A stretch of 64,000 nucleotides of DNA from Ulota crispa (lineage: Eukaryota > Streptophyta > Bryopsida > Orthotrichales > Orthotrichaceae). Where the stretch lies: contig OY987244.1 of assembly GCA_963920765.1 (NCBI GenBank), positions 5,086,501-5,150,500 on the forward strand. Reading direction: 5' to 3'. The notes below the pieces were generated by a model. The model worked only from the letters and a program-made list of their open reading frames with translations. It had not been told where the DNA came from and ran no database searches. The position numbers and the translations under genes were made by a program. Positions 47,525-57,904 of this stretch are shown in pieces. The stretch's first letter is position 1. Every line of letters starts with the position of its first letter.

Positions 47525-47670
47525 AAAAAAAAGGCATGGCATGGCGACGCAGCACAGCACGTGCGCGGAGCTGTGCTCCGCCACTCCACCCCGCCAAACC
47601 GCCCACTCACGCCATGCGGCGAGGCGGATGGCGGGGCATGGCGGCTGGCGGAGCTCCAAGCCAGCATGTG
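47525..47670. repeat. GC-rich inverted sequence
   Basis: A C-rich half (CCGCCACTCCACCCCGCC) faces a G-rich half (GGCGGATGGCGGGGCATGG) and GGAGC...GCTCC close the stem. It is a strong compositional outlier. Open frames on both strands are due to composition. Confidence 0.5.
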
Positions 47671-48439
47671 CGCTGGGCAAATGATCGTCTTACAATGCTT
47701 GTGTCTGTTAGATGATGCACAGTGGACACCCCAAGACCCAGGTAGCGTTTGTACTCGGATTCCTCCCAACAACAAATCCAAGGCAAGGGCACGCATGTCC
47801 ACACTTGTCCACATTCTCCAAGACTTTGAAACCCTCTATCCCATGAGTCCATGGCACCGACCATTGCATCATCCAGTCGGTGTACAAGCCACAATCTTGC
47901 TGTCCCAAGCCTCATTTCCATGCGTACACAAAGTTATACACCCTCCGTCCCAAATTGACTGTCTACATTCGATTCTCAACTTTTTTTTTCATTGGTTTTG
48001 AGTTGGTAATATGGAATCTTTCTTGCATCTAACAAGAAAATAATTTGGGCAACTCCATGCAATTAGCATAATTGGTTCTTGTAGAGTAGAATTTAGGTTC
48101 ACATGATTTATTTTATTTTCAACATAGTCAATGAAAGTGATGCAAAAATGTTGAAATAAAAACACAAGGACAATTCTTTTGGGACGGAGAGCATATCAGA
48201 TAATTACGTCCCAAACAAATAATGCTATCCCATAGTGATTCAACTTAATGAAAGAAGAGCGTTTCCAATGGAGCATACAAAACACACTGGCAAACACCAA
48301 AATGGATTAAAAGCAAACGCTTTGCAGGTGTTGAGCAACTCATGTTATATTTTGTAAATGTGTATCTTGTCCATCAAATCGCCCTCCAAGACCAAGCTTA
48401 GAGCATCTTCAGCCCAATTTGTAACATACCTCCTGTCAG
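47671..48439. other. Spacer without recognised gene
   Basis: 47519-48001 is open for 160 codons on plus and two minus frames of about 100 codons overlap it. None shows a domain, and simultaneous openness on both strands follows from the GC-rich patch. Confidence 0.3.
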
Positions 48440-49556
48440 GTACAGTACCCTCAAGAAAGTCTACGTACCACCCTCTCATAGCATTCAAAAAAGTTGGTAT
48501 AACAAAGAATTTAATTGGCATTTTGTCCTCAGATTTTTTGTATGTGATCCTCATGCAATCATGATCAAGCATACAAAATTTCAGTTACTAAAAATTAAAC
48601 TCCTATTTTTGGTAAATGGTTGTGTCAAAATCATGGTTTTACAAGAAAGTTGATTAATAAACATTGGTGATGAATTTTTGAGATTTGATTGCATGAATAT
48701 GTAAGAGACATTCATATGCACATCTTTCTTTCAAACAAACATTTTCAAAAAGTTTAAAAACTCCTATAGAGATTTTAATGTTAGGGTGATCAGGACCAAA
48801 TTTAGTAAACTACATATTTCTTCATGGAAATTAGTTTTTGTTATTTGACTCATACAATGTGATTAAGTTTGTACCTTTGAACATATTGATATATATGTTT
48901 TTGCCAAAAACTAATTTTCATGAAAAAATATGTAATTTACTAAATTTGGTCATGATCACCCTAACATTAAAATCTCTATAGAAGGAGTTTTTAAACTTTT
49001 TGGAAGTGTTTGTTTGAAAGAAAGATGTGCATATGGATGTCTCCTACATATTCATGCAATCAAATCTCAAAAATTCATCACCAATGTTTATTAACCCTAG
49101 AGCGCCCCAATGGCAATTATATCGCCTCTGATTTTTGAAAAATATCCACGTTTGACTCTTATCCTCCTCTTAATGGTACAATCAAAGGACTTGTATTTTT
49201 TCATGTACCTTCAGGCATGTGTCTACTACCACTCAAAAAAAATTCAAGTTGTTTGACTGTACTTAAGTAATAGTTTTATTGGAGTAAGTACAAAAGGGTA
49301 TGGATTTGAGTGAATATGGCATGGGCGCTTAGGGGTTAATTAACTTTCTTGTAAAACCATGATTTTGACACAAAACCATTTACCAAAAATAGGAGTTTAA
49401 TTTTTAGTAACTGAAATTTTGTATGCTTGATCATGATTGCATGAGGATCACATACAAAAAATCTGAGGACAAAATGCCAATTAAATTCTTTGTTATACCA
49501 ACTTTTTTGAATGCTATGAGAAGGTGGTACGTAGACTTTCTTGAGGATGCTGTACA
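48440..49556. mobile_element. Foldback element, family C copy 1 (arms about 440 bp, near-identical)
   Basis: Left arm 48440 to ~48885 and right arm ~48890-49556 are inverted copies that look well over 90 percent identical: TCTACGTACCACC, GAATTTAATTGGCATTTT, TTGTATGTGATCCTCATGC, AAATTTCAGTTACTAAAAAT all recur. A 241-bp TTAA element interrupts the right arm. Confidence 0.9.
49091..49339. mobile_element. TTAA-bounded MITE, family M (241 bp), nested in a foldback arm
   Basis: Body 49095-49335. Ends CCCTAGAGCGCCCC and, read inward, CCCCTAAGCGCCCATG. The other arm of the foldback is the empty site: CACCAATGTTTATTAA then TCAACTTTC without a break. Confidence 0.95.
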
Positions 49557-49577
49557 ATACCATAATAAAAGTATACG

Positions 49578-49708
49578 TAAGTCTTCTTTTTGCATTCAAA
49601 GAAATTGGTATAACAAAGAATATAATTGGCATTTTATCCTCATATGTTTGAGATCCTTGTGTAATCTCAACAAGCATACCAAATTTCAGCTACTAGTAAC
49701 CAAAATCC
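49578..49708. mobile_element. Foldback element, family C copy 2, left fragment
   Basis: TTGGTATAACAAAGAATATA and CAAGCATACCAAATTTCAG match the C-family arm. The element is split here by the 5-kb Mutator-like insertion and resumes at 54716. Confidence 0.85.
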
Positions 49709-51306
49709 AAGGTTGCTAAAGTGTGAGCAGGGAGCAATGAGCATTGAGCGTTGAGTGGTGGGCAAATTTTTCATGAAAATTGAGAAATTGAAAATGATAT
49801 TTTGGTGATTTTCATACGTTTGTAAATATGCAAAAATGTCATTACATGAATAGAAAGTTTGGATGATATTTGAAATTCATCCATTGATACAAATAAATGA
49901 AAAACAATACTAAATAGATGAATGTAGATGAAAATAGGACAACAATTATGATGGATATGCATTTAGGAAGATACATTATAAAAAAAATCGAGGAAGACTA
50001 CTCAAAACTAGAAAATATAAAATTTTATTGGTACCCACTTTTGGAAAGAAAAAAAATCAAGTACAAGATTTCTTGCATTACTAAGAATTTCAAAAAAAGA
50101 AAATCAAGAATAGATTTACATTGAGCCTTTCATATATTATTATGATATTTTTTGTTGTACTCTCAATTCAAAAGAATCCAAAATCCTTAATTTTTAATTT
50201 GCAATTTTGAACACGTTCAAATTTTGAGGATACAAGTCTACAATGATAGCAATGAAATAAATATGATACTACAAAGGAAGCTGTCCAAAATGACAAGAAC
50301 ATGTCCAAATCAACAGAAATTGTCCAATTTGACAAGTTGTTTTGTCATTTTGGACACATTTAGTCAATTCGGACATGTCAATTAGGACACAATTTCTTGT
50401 AGTAAATCCCAATAAAAAGAGATTTGAATTTACATCTCAAATTCTACAATGAAACTACACTTTTAATTACTGCTTTAATACTTTTGAATATTGATATAGT
50501 ATTTCCTAAAATATATTGTAAAAAACTCAAATTTTTTTGAAGAAATATTTAATCAAAAAATAAAATTTGGTGAAAAATCTCAAATTTGAATAAACTTGTA
50601 AAATCATTACAAACACAAAATTTGCTATAATTTTCTTCATTTAGTAATTTAGCATATTGAAAATGCTAAGACATTTTCTAATTCTTTATTAAATAAGAAA
50701 AATGTGAAAAAAATTGAATTGTTTTTCATTGTGAATGATTATAGGTTTAAAAAAGTATTAGTAAAAACATAAATAATTTGCTAATTTGTAAAATCCTTGA
50801 GGACACATCGGAGCATTTGAAAACCCTAAAAATACATTTGGCAAAGTCACAATACCATTAAATGAAGAATAGATTGAAGTTGAGAATCAAACATCTTAAG
50901 GACTTCATAATGGTATAAAAAATGTTGCCAATGCACTACTACGTACTACCTTTCACTTCACAATTTTTAAAAGTGGCCCTATGTTAATCAAGATTGTCAA
51001 AATCACAATAATTGGCCAATTCCTCCTTTCCTTTTCTCATCTAAAACTAGCTAAAATCTAAAACTCCACCATTTGCGTTTTGAATTTTATTTTTATGTAG
51101 ACGATAAAAACTAATGAAATAATAGTTTTATATGAGAACTTTCTTGAAGCTTCTCATTTTAACTTTTTAGTACGTGTTTCTTGATTCAAAATGTTACAAA
51201 AAAATTTAGGCATAAGACCAAGTTTAACACAAAAAGTAATCTAAAAAATTGCAATAAAAAAATGAAATCAATTGGTGTAAAATCCTCTCCAAACTTGATC
51301 ATTGAT

Positions 51307-52964
51307 CTTTGTAGTAATTATTTGAAAAGAGTTTTATTTCAACAATTATTATTTTGACAATCACATGTTAAGGTAAATTGTACAGAATCTTAAATAATAT
51401 TAGTTTTCATATGCTTTTGCAATACAAATTTTTTTTAAACAAGCACGTTCACAGCAATCTTTATTGTTTTGCAAAATAAAGTAGTGGCCTTTAGGGACCA
51501 ACTCGGAACCTGGATCGGGTATATGGGGGTTCAACTAATTTGTGTTTTGAACAAAGTTCCATTTTCATTGGCTAAACAAGCATTTTATTGATTTATTTGT
51601 TTATTTTATTTTTCATTCAAATTCTTTTTTTTGCTTTTTACAAATTTGGTTGGTGTGTCGCAAGACCCTATTTGGAACTCGGGAGCCCTATTTGTGCTTG
51701 TCACGGGTTTTGTAAAGGGCTCTTTGGATTCCAAAGAGCCCTCATTAACAAGTTATGTACTGTTTTTGTTTTTACTTTTTCTTAAGTTTTTCACCAATTT
51801 TTTTTGTTTTTGTTTTTGTTTTTTTTCCAAACTGGTTGGTGTGACTTAGGACCCTCTTTGGAACCCAAGAGTCCTATTTGTGCATGTCACAATTATGGAA
51901 AGGAGTCATAAAATTTGTAAAAATTGCATAAAGCATGAAATCTAAAGAATAATTAATGCTTTTTATTAAGAAACTTAGTTATATTTGCTAAATTTGATGA
52001 ATTTGAATTGCTTAATTCATGATAATGATTGTATGGACTTGGCAAAAAAGCAACAAAATTTGGCACTTATGGTTATAGAAAAGTCATTCAAGTTGATTTT
52101 AGCACCAATTTTATCATACATAATTAAGTTTCTTAATAAAAACACTACTTATTCTTTACATTTCATGCATTGTGAAATTTTTCAAATTTTATGACTCCTT
52201 TACATAATTGTGACAAGCACAATTAGGGCTCTTGGGTTCCAAAGAGGGTCCTAAGTCACACTGTTCAATCTATAAAATTAAAAACACAAAAAAAATTGGT
52301 GAAAAACTTAAGAAAAATTGGGAAAAAAAAAGTACATAACTTGTTAATGAGGGCTCTTTGGAATCCGAAGAGCCCTTTACAAAACTTGTGACAAGCACAA
52401 ATAGGGCTCTTGGGTTCCAAAGAGGGTCCTAAGTCACACCAACCAATCCATAAAAAAAGCAAAAACAAAAAAATTGGTGAAACACTTAAGAAAAAATAGA
52501 AACAAAAATAGTACATAACTTGTTAATGAGGGCTCTTTGGAATCCAAAGAGCCCTTTACAAAACCCGTGACAAGCACAAATAGGGCTCCCGAGTTCCAAA
52601 TAGGGTCTTGCGACACACCAACCAAATTTGTAAAAAGCAAAAAAAAGAATTTGAATGAAAAATAAAATAAACAAATAAATCAATAAAATGCTTGTTTAGC
52701 CAATGAAAATGGAACTTTGTTCAAAACACAAATTAGTTGAACCCCCATATACCCGATCCAGGTTCCGAGTTGGTCCCTAAAGGCCACTACTTTATTTTGC
52801 AAAACAATAAAGATTGCTGTGAACGTGCTTGTTTAAAAAAAATTTGTGTTGCAAAAGCATATGAAAACTAATATTATTTAAGATTCTGTACAATTTATCT
52901 TAGCATGTAATTGTCAAAATAATAATTGTTGAAATAAAACTCTCTTCAAATAATTACTACAAAG
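51307..52964. repeat. Long inverted repeat with internal ~178-bp tandem units
   Basis: Arms meet near 52040. Outer blocks include TTCAACAATTATTATTTTGA and CCTTTAGGGACCAACTCGGA in both orientations. The right arm has three copies of a ~178-bp unit (starting GTGACAAGCACAA at 52210, 52387 and 52568), the left arm two. Units carry GGGCTCTTTGG-ATT-CCAAAGAGCCC, a perfect 11-bp palindrome. Repeated frames such as SKEPSLTSYVL are products of the repeat. Confidence 0.9.
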
Positions 52965-53844
52965 GTCAAACTTGGCTTCTTTGACATTTATTGAATTTGG
53001 AGACTTTAAGGTGAACATTATTAACTTAGAGTGTTGTAGGAAGTTATAACATAAACAATAAAGGTTGGAACTTTGTCTAGGTTCCAAGTTGCTTTTATTA
53101 TGTGAATTCCTTAGCTTGTGAAAAATTAGTTTAGTAGAACTAGGAATCAATCTAACATGTAGTAGAGTTCTAGGAAACTATTTTGTTGTTTAGAAATGAG
53201 TTGTAAAAGTCACCTAAAGTAGGAGGGTTAAATTTCAATTGAGCATTTCAAATTATTCATATAAAATTGCCAAAAATACTATAAAGAGTTTTTTAAATGA
53301 ACCATGATTTCTATGGTGCTAAGTTGTCCTTGCATATGTAGGGTTTTAGAGATTTAAGGAAGTGACAATTAAGGACTACCATTCATTGGGATAATTGGTC
53401 ATAATTGTACATAGAGTGAATTAGCATTTTGCATGGTATTAAATTATACTCGTATTAGATTGCAATAGGAGACTAAAAAAATTCACTATATTATATTTCT
53501 CATTTTAGATTGCAAAGGAACCTTGACTGCATAGTCACATCATAAAATCAAAATATTATATATATATATACAACAAAGCACCAATTGTTGCAAATCAATA
53601 ATGGTTTTTGAATTGCTTTATTTAATGTGCATAAGTAATAATAGTTATTGCTCTATATTATTGTTTTTGTTAAGGAATACCAAAAGCACATTTGGAGTAA
53701 TCAATTGACCACATTCTTAGTCAAACAAACTTATCTTATAGACCCAAGATTCTTTGGATTCTTAGGAGGCTTCATATGCATTGTTCTTAAGGTTGTTAGT
53801 TTAACTTTTTTGTCTTTTACAAGTTGCAATTTTGTCTGTTTGTG

Positions 53845-54330
53845 ACCTATTAGATTTAAAAATGGAGGACTTTTTTGTGTCACAAAATTTGTAAGCTTGA
53901 GTTTTTTTATGGTTAAAGCCTCCTTTGAGTTTGTAGAGGTTGTCATTGTATCATATCTATATTTACTAATTCAACTTTTTAGTCTTTGAAAAATCTCATG
54001 GCAACTCCCTTGATACCTCTTGGTTCCAAAGAGGGGGTTTAATATGTGCCAACAAATTTGTAGATGTGAGTTTATCATAGCCCGCAGCCTTCTCAAAATC
54101 CAAAGAGGCTATCTAAAATTCAAAATTTTGCATATACATCTAGTTGCTTAGCTATTGACAGTTCACATGGCAGCTTATGTGAGACCTTATTGGTTCCAAA
54201 GAGGAAGTTTGTAGTGTGCAAGTGAATTTGTAAATATTAGTATACCATAGCTTGAAGTCTCTTTGGAAGTTGAAGAGGTTATCTTGATTTCATATTTTAG
54301 CACACCTATTCATTTTGTATCCAAAATCCG
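53845..54330 (+). repeat. Diverged tandem repeat, unit about 172 bp, three copies
   Basis: Units begin near 53845, 54016 and 54189 with CCTNTTGGTTCCAAAGAGG-like starts, then RTTTGTAARYNTNAGT and ATAGC...AGYCT. Heavily diverged. The shared TTCCAAAGAGG motif recalls the ~178-bp units upstream. Confidence 0.6.
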
Positions 54331-54715
54331 TGTCATAATCTCATTCATTGGATGATACTTGGATGGATGATTGGATGAGTGTTTTTGATCATAGATGACA
54401 AAATTTATTTTTCATCTAGTTCAAAGTTCCTTTCATGTGCATAAAGTACAGTTTCTACCATTTCTACCTTTTGTGACCTTATTTGAATACTAGAAGAGTT
54501 CATAAAAGCTCTCTTCTTCCAATTTTATTTAATAATCTTTCCATTTTAATAATTTATCCACTACTATTTTTTGGCCCAAATTCACTTAATAATGCTCTAA
54601 AATATATTATTTTTAGTAAGACTTGAAAATTCACTGCTCAAATCCAACTGCTCACTGCTCAACGCTCAATGCTCATTGCTCCCTGCTCACACTCTAGCAT
54701 TGTTGACCAAAATCC

Positions 54716-55024
54716 TACTTTTAGTGAATTATTTTGATTAAAATTTCTGGTTTTACATAATAGTTGATTAAAAAAAATTGGTGATGAGTTTTTGAGATTT
54801 GATTGCATGGATATGTCAGAAACATCCATACACACATCATTCCTTGTAACTAAAATCTTCAAAAAGTTTTAAAATTCCTTCTATAAATACTTTAATGTTA
54901 GAGCAATTATGACTAAATTTAGTAAAATATATATTTCTTTATGGTAATTAGCTTTTGCTATTTGACTCATATATTGTGATCAAGTTTATACCTTTGAACA
55001 TGATGATATGTTTACTTTTCCAAA
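54716..55024. mobile_element. Foldback element, family C copy 2, continuation
   Basis: Continues the left arm after the Mutator-like insertion: TAGTGAATTATTTTGATTAA, TTTGAGATTTGATTGCATGG, CATGATGATATG. The opposite arm is mostly lost; a remnant lies at about 56218-56300. Confidence 0.8.
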
Positions 55025-55389
55025 ATTACAAAAGTTTGTTCAACAGTTGGTTGAAAGTTTGGGTAGGTTCCTATGAAGTCAATTTTTGGCGGATGTTTTT
55101 GAAATTTAGAGACAAGGTACACACAATGAATACTTTTGTGTGAAACAAAATCTGATCGGATGCTCAAGTAAAAATTTATGTTGCCCAAAATAATTTGGGC
55201 ACCTTGGGTAGTTTGGGCATCTTTGGAGAATCTTATGCTAAAACTCCCATCAACTTTTGAAACTTGGCATGTATGTAAGTAATAAAATATGGTGCACAAT
55301 TGTCAAAAAAAAATTGAGTTCTCATATCACATTCTAAGAGGAGTCAAACTTTGTTAACTATGTTTGGGCAATTTCAAGAAAAGATGTTT

Positions 55390-55646
55390 AACGCGTTATT
55401 CATTAAATTGGGAGAATTATTACATTTTGGGACTTTTGAAGAATTCAGGTGACCACCTAAAACTAAGCTCACAGTGTTTTTTTGGTACACGTGCCCTCAC
55501 CTGAGAGGAGGAATTTGCGAGGGAAAAATTCTTAGTGGCTCAAACTAAATTTGATACCTTTGAATCTAGTTTAAGGTGACTTTTTGGGTTTAAGGTGGAA
55601 TACAAAATGGTACCTCTGTTTTTCCTAATTTAACGAATAACGCGTT
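55390..55646. mobile_element. MITE family R copy 2 (257 bp)
   Basis: Ends AACGCGTTATTCATTAAATT and, read inward, AACGCGTTATTCGTTAAATT, about 35 bp of terminal repeat. Flanks GTTT on both sides may be a short target duplication. Exactly the same length as copy 1. Confidence 0.85.
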
Positions 55647-55699
55647 GTTTTCTTCTAACTTCAAGGCCTATTATCTTTCAATCTATAAATCCAAAGCTC

Positions 55700-56217
55700 C
55701 TAATTTTTTTTGCATATTCCTAATGTTTGTCTCTAACTTTTTTGCCATTTAGATTTCAAATAAAAGACTTCCTTAATGCACAAGAAATCATGAAATATGA
55801 TTAGTGTGTTGCTAGTTCACTAAACCTCCTTGCATTACAGGATGATTTAGAATAAGTTAGGTTCTATATTTGCTTCTAAAGTTTTTTGTGAGTGGACCTA
55901 ACATCATATACTTGTGAATGGTAAAAAAACTTGCTTTTTTGTAGAGCAAAAATTGTTCTTTAGGAGGGCTCAAACTCTGCTGACCTTGTTCTCCAAGAAT
56001 GAAAAAAAATTGTTTTTCTCACTTCAAACATTATAACCTTACAATCTACGTGGTCAAATGAGCTGATTTTTTTACACATTTCCTTACTCGTAAAATACAC
56101 TTTTATATGGTTGAAACTCAAAAAAAAAGTTCTTAGTTTGAATTTTGAATAAATCATCAAAAATGGCGGTTTTGGTCTTATTTTTCTCTGTAACACCGGT
56201 CGGGCTTTAGGGGTTAA
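55700..56217. mobile_element. Right end of a family D-like TTAA element
   Basis: GGGCTTTAGGGG-TTAA at 56202-56217 and about 250 bases before it (AATGAGCTGATTTTTT-like, GGCGGTTTTGGTC) match the D right ends. No convincing left end was found. Confidence 0.45.
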
Positions 56218-56609
56218 ATTATCATGTAAAACCATAAGTTTTGGTTTTTAGAAGCAAAAACTTGGTATGCTTGCTTGATATTGCATAAAGATGCTACAAT
56301 AATTTCTTTTTCAAAAATGTTCCAATAATACTCCATATTTCACCATAAAACTAAATGACTAAACCTAAATAACTGAAATAAGCCATTGGTAAGCACCATG
56401 TACCCCATTGTACATTTGGTCATTTGTTTATCTCCTTAATCTGGGAACTACACTGACTTACCCAAGCACTACTTTGCAAATCTGTGAACCTTTTCAAATA
56501 TTGGCCTAAAATCAGTAAAGCTATTTCTTTTTGAAATCGAGTTAGTAGTGCTACTATTAGCCCTTGTAATTTTGGTTTTATTGAACGCATTTTGATACAA
56601 CTGCCAGTG

Positions 56610-56864
56610 TGACTAGTGTTATAAAGGTTGCAATAAAACGGTGTATGTACATACAAGGGAGCAATTCCAGTTCTTGGCGTGAAGAGCTTGAAGCAGGCGG
56701 AGGACAATCTTGGAGCTACTGGATGGCGCCTTAGTCCGGAGGAACTAGCCAACTTAGAATCGGCTGCCAAACAAGCTCCTCAAGGAATGATTCAAAATAT
56801 TTTCCAAATAGATAGGGTAAGATTGAACAAATTTAATTTTATACATAAAATAACCTCATTTTAA
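56610..56864 (+). pseudogene. Decayed aldo-keto reductase C-terminal fragment, pyridoxal-reductase-like
   Basis: The frame from about 56648 reads KGAIPVLGVKSLKQAEDNLG, then ATGWRLSPEELANLESAA and QGMIQNIFQ. This is the C-terminal segment of plant chloroplast aldo-keto reductases; the closing MIQNIFQ suggests the pyridoxal reductase (PLR1) branch, which reduces pyridoxal with NADPH. Just upstream, VAI..CM is in another frame, so a small indel has broken the reading frame, and the usual stop after FQTR is replaced by FQIDR and read-through to 56864. The catalytic Asp-Tyr-Lys-His part is absent and no other exons were found within several kb. Composition is more coding-like than its AT-rich surroundings. 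Most likely a stranded exon or captured gene fragment. Confidence 0.65.
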
Positions 56865-57904
56865 AATCAAAAATGCAAATCTACAAAAAAATAAAATAAA
56901 CATAGAATAATGAAAATATGTTTCACTCAACTATTAATATAAAGATACGGTCATCTTGAATACCATATTTTAGATAAGTATGCATACATCAAATACCATG
57001 TTAACTCATGTGTATATCTTAAAATTACAAGGAGTGATCTCCTTAAGCCGCAAGTACACAAATATAAAATCCACAACTACATATGCACATTATATTTTAA
57101 AGGCAAAAAAAATTGTTGAAAGAATCTCCACACTTGTCAATCAAAAAATCTCAATTGTATAACTTTGTAGTGTGCATGTTGCAAATGATGTGGATCAAAT
57201 TTAGGGTCATTTGACCACATAAATTGAAAGATTATAATGTTTTAGTGTTGAAAAAAGATACTAAAACTTTCCTAAAAGCATGTTTGAGAGTGAAATTTAA
57301 TTTCTAAACCTACTCAAATGAAAAATATTTAAATTGTAAAGTGATTCAAAATCAATACCCAAATAGAGTCTTGGACATAAAGTCATAGTTCTTTTTTCAT
57401 ATTTTTCTCATGCAATCAATACTTTACCAAATCTAAAAGTAATTACATATTTGAAAAGCTTAGAAAAATTGGCTCATTTGGTTAAAGTTTAATGTAAATC
57501 TAATAGAGAGAAGTGTTAGAAAAAAAAACATTTGAAACAAAAATCAGCTAAGATTTAAATGCTTTTAAAATCACTACAAATTTGTCAACAATTTACTACT
57601 ATTATATTCTCAATCTATTCTCAATTTACAATAGGTTTGCTTGAGTTGAGACAATTTCAAGTTCTAAAAGGCAATTAAAAGCTACAAAGATGTTTGTGAT
57701 GTTGATAAAAGTGGATAAATATGGCATATTTGTTTGTGCAAATCTGCATTTGATATGGATGAATTAAAAGCACAAAATAAGAAAAATCTAATTTTCAAAT
57801 TCTAATACATATTATCCCCGTGAGCTAACTTTTCAAACATGTTATCACTTTTGAATTTGATGAAAAATTGAATGTGTGGGAGGGGTTTAAAAAAGGACTA
57901 TGAC

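Larger units (their letters stand above)
49709..54706. mobile_element. Mutator-like non-autonomous element, about 5.0 kb, 9-bp target duplication
   Basis: CCAAAATCC at 49700-49708 and 54707-54715 flanks the insert, and host foldback sequence is continuous across it. Terminal inverted repeats of about 47 bp: left GTTGCTAAAGTGTGAGCAGG, right read inward ACAATGCTAGAGTGTGAGCA. Beyond that both are built from heptads NNGAGCA (GTGAGCA, GGGAGCA, ATGAGCA, TTGAGCG). No transposase-like frame was found. The interior holds a 1.66-kb inverted repeat and a 172-bp tandem array. Confidence 0.85.

Noticed and set aside
47435..48001. 160-codon plus-strand frame and overlapping minus frames
   Set aside because: Openness on both strands follows from the GC-rich island, and no motif or splice structure was recognised.
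51588..52683. Several frames repeating SKEPSLTSYVL and GFVKG in both halves
   Set aside because: The same sequence appears five times because it lies in the inverted and tandem repeat units; no start context or domain.
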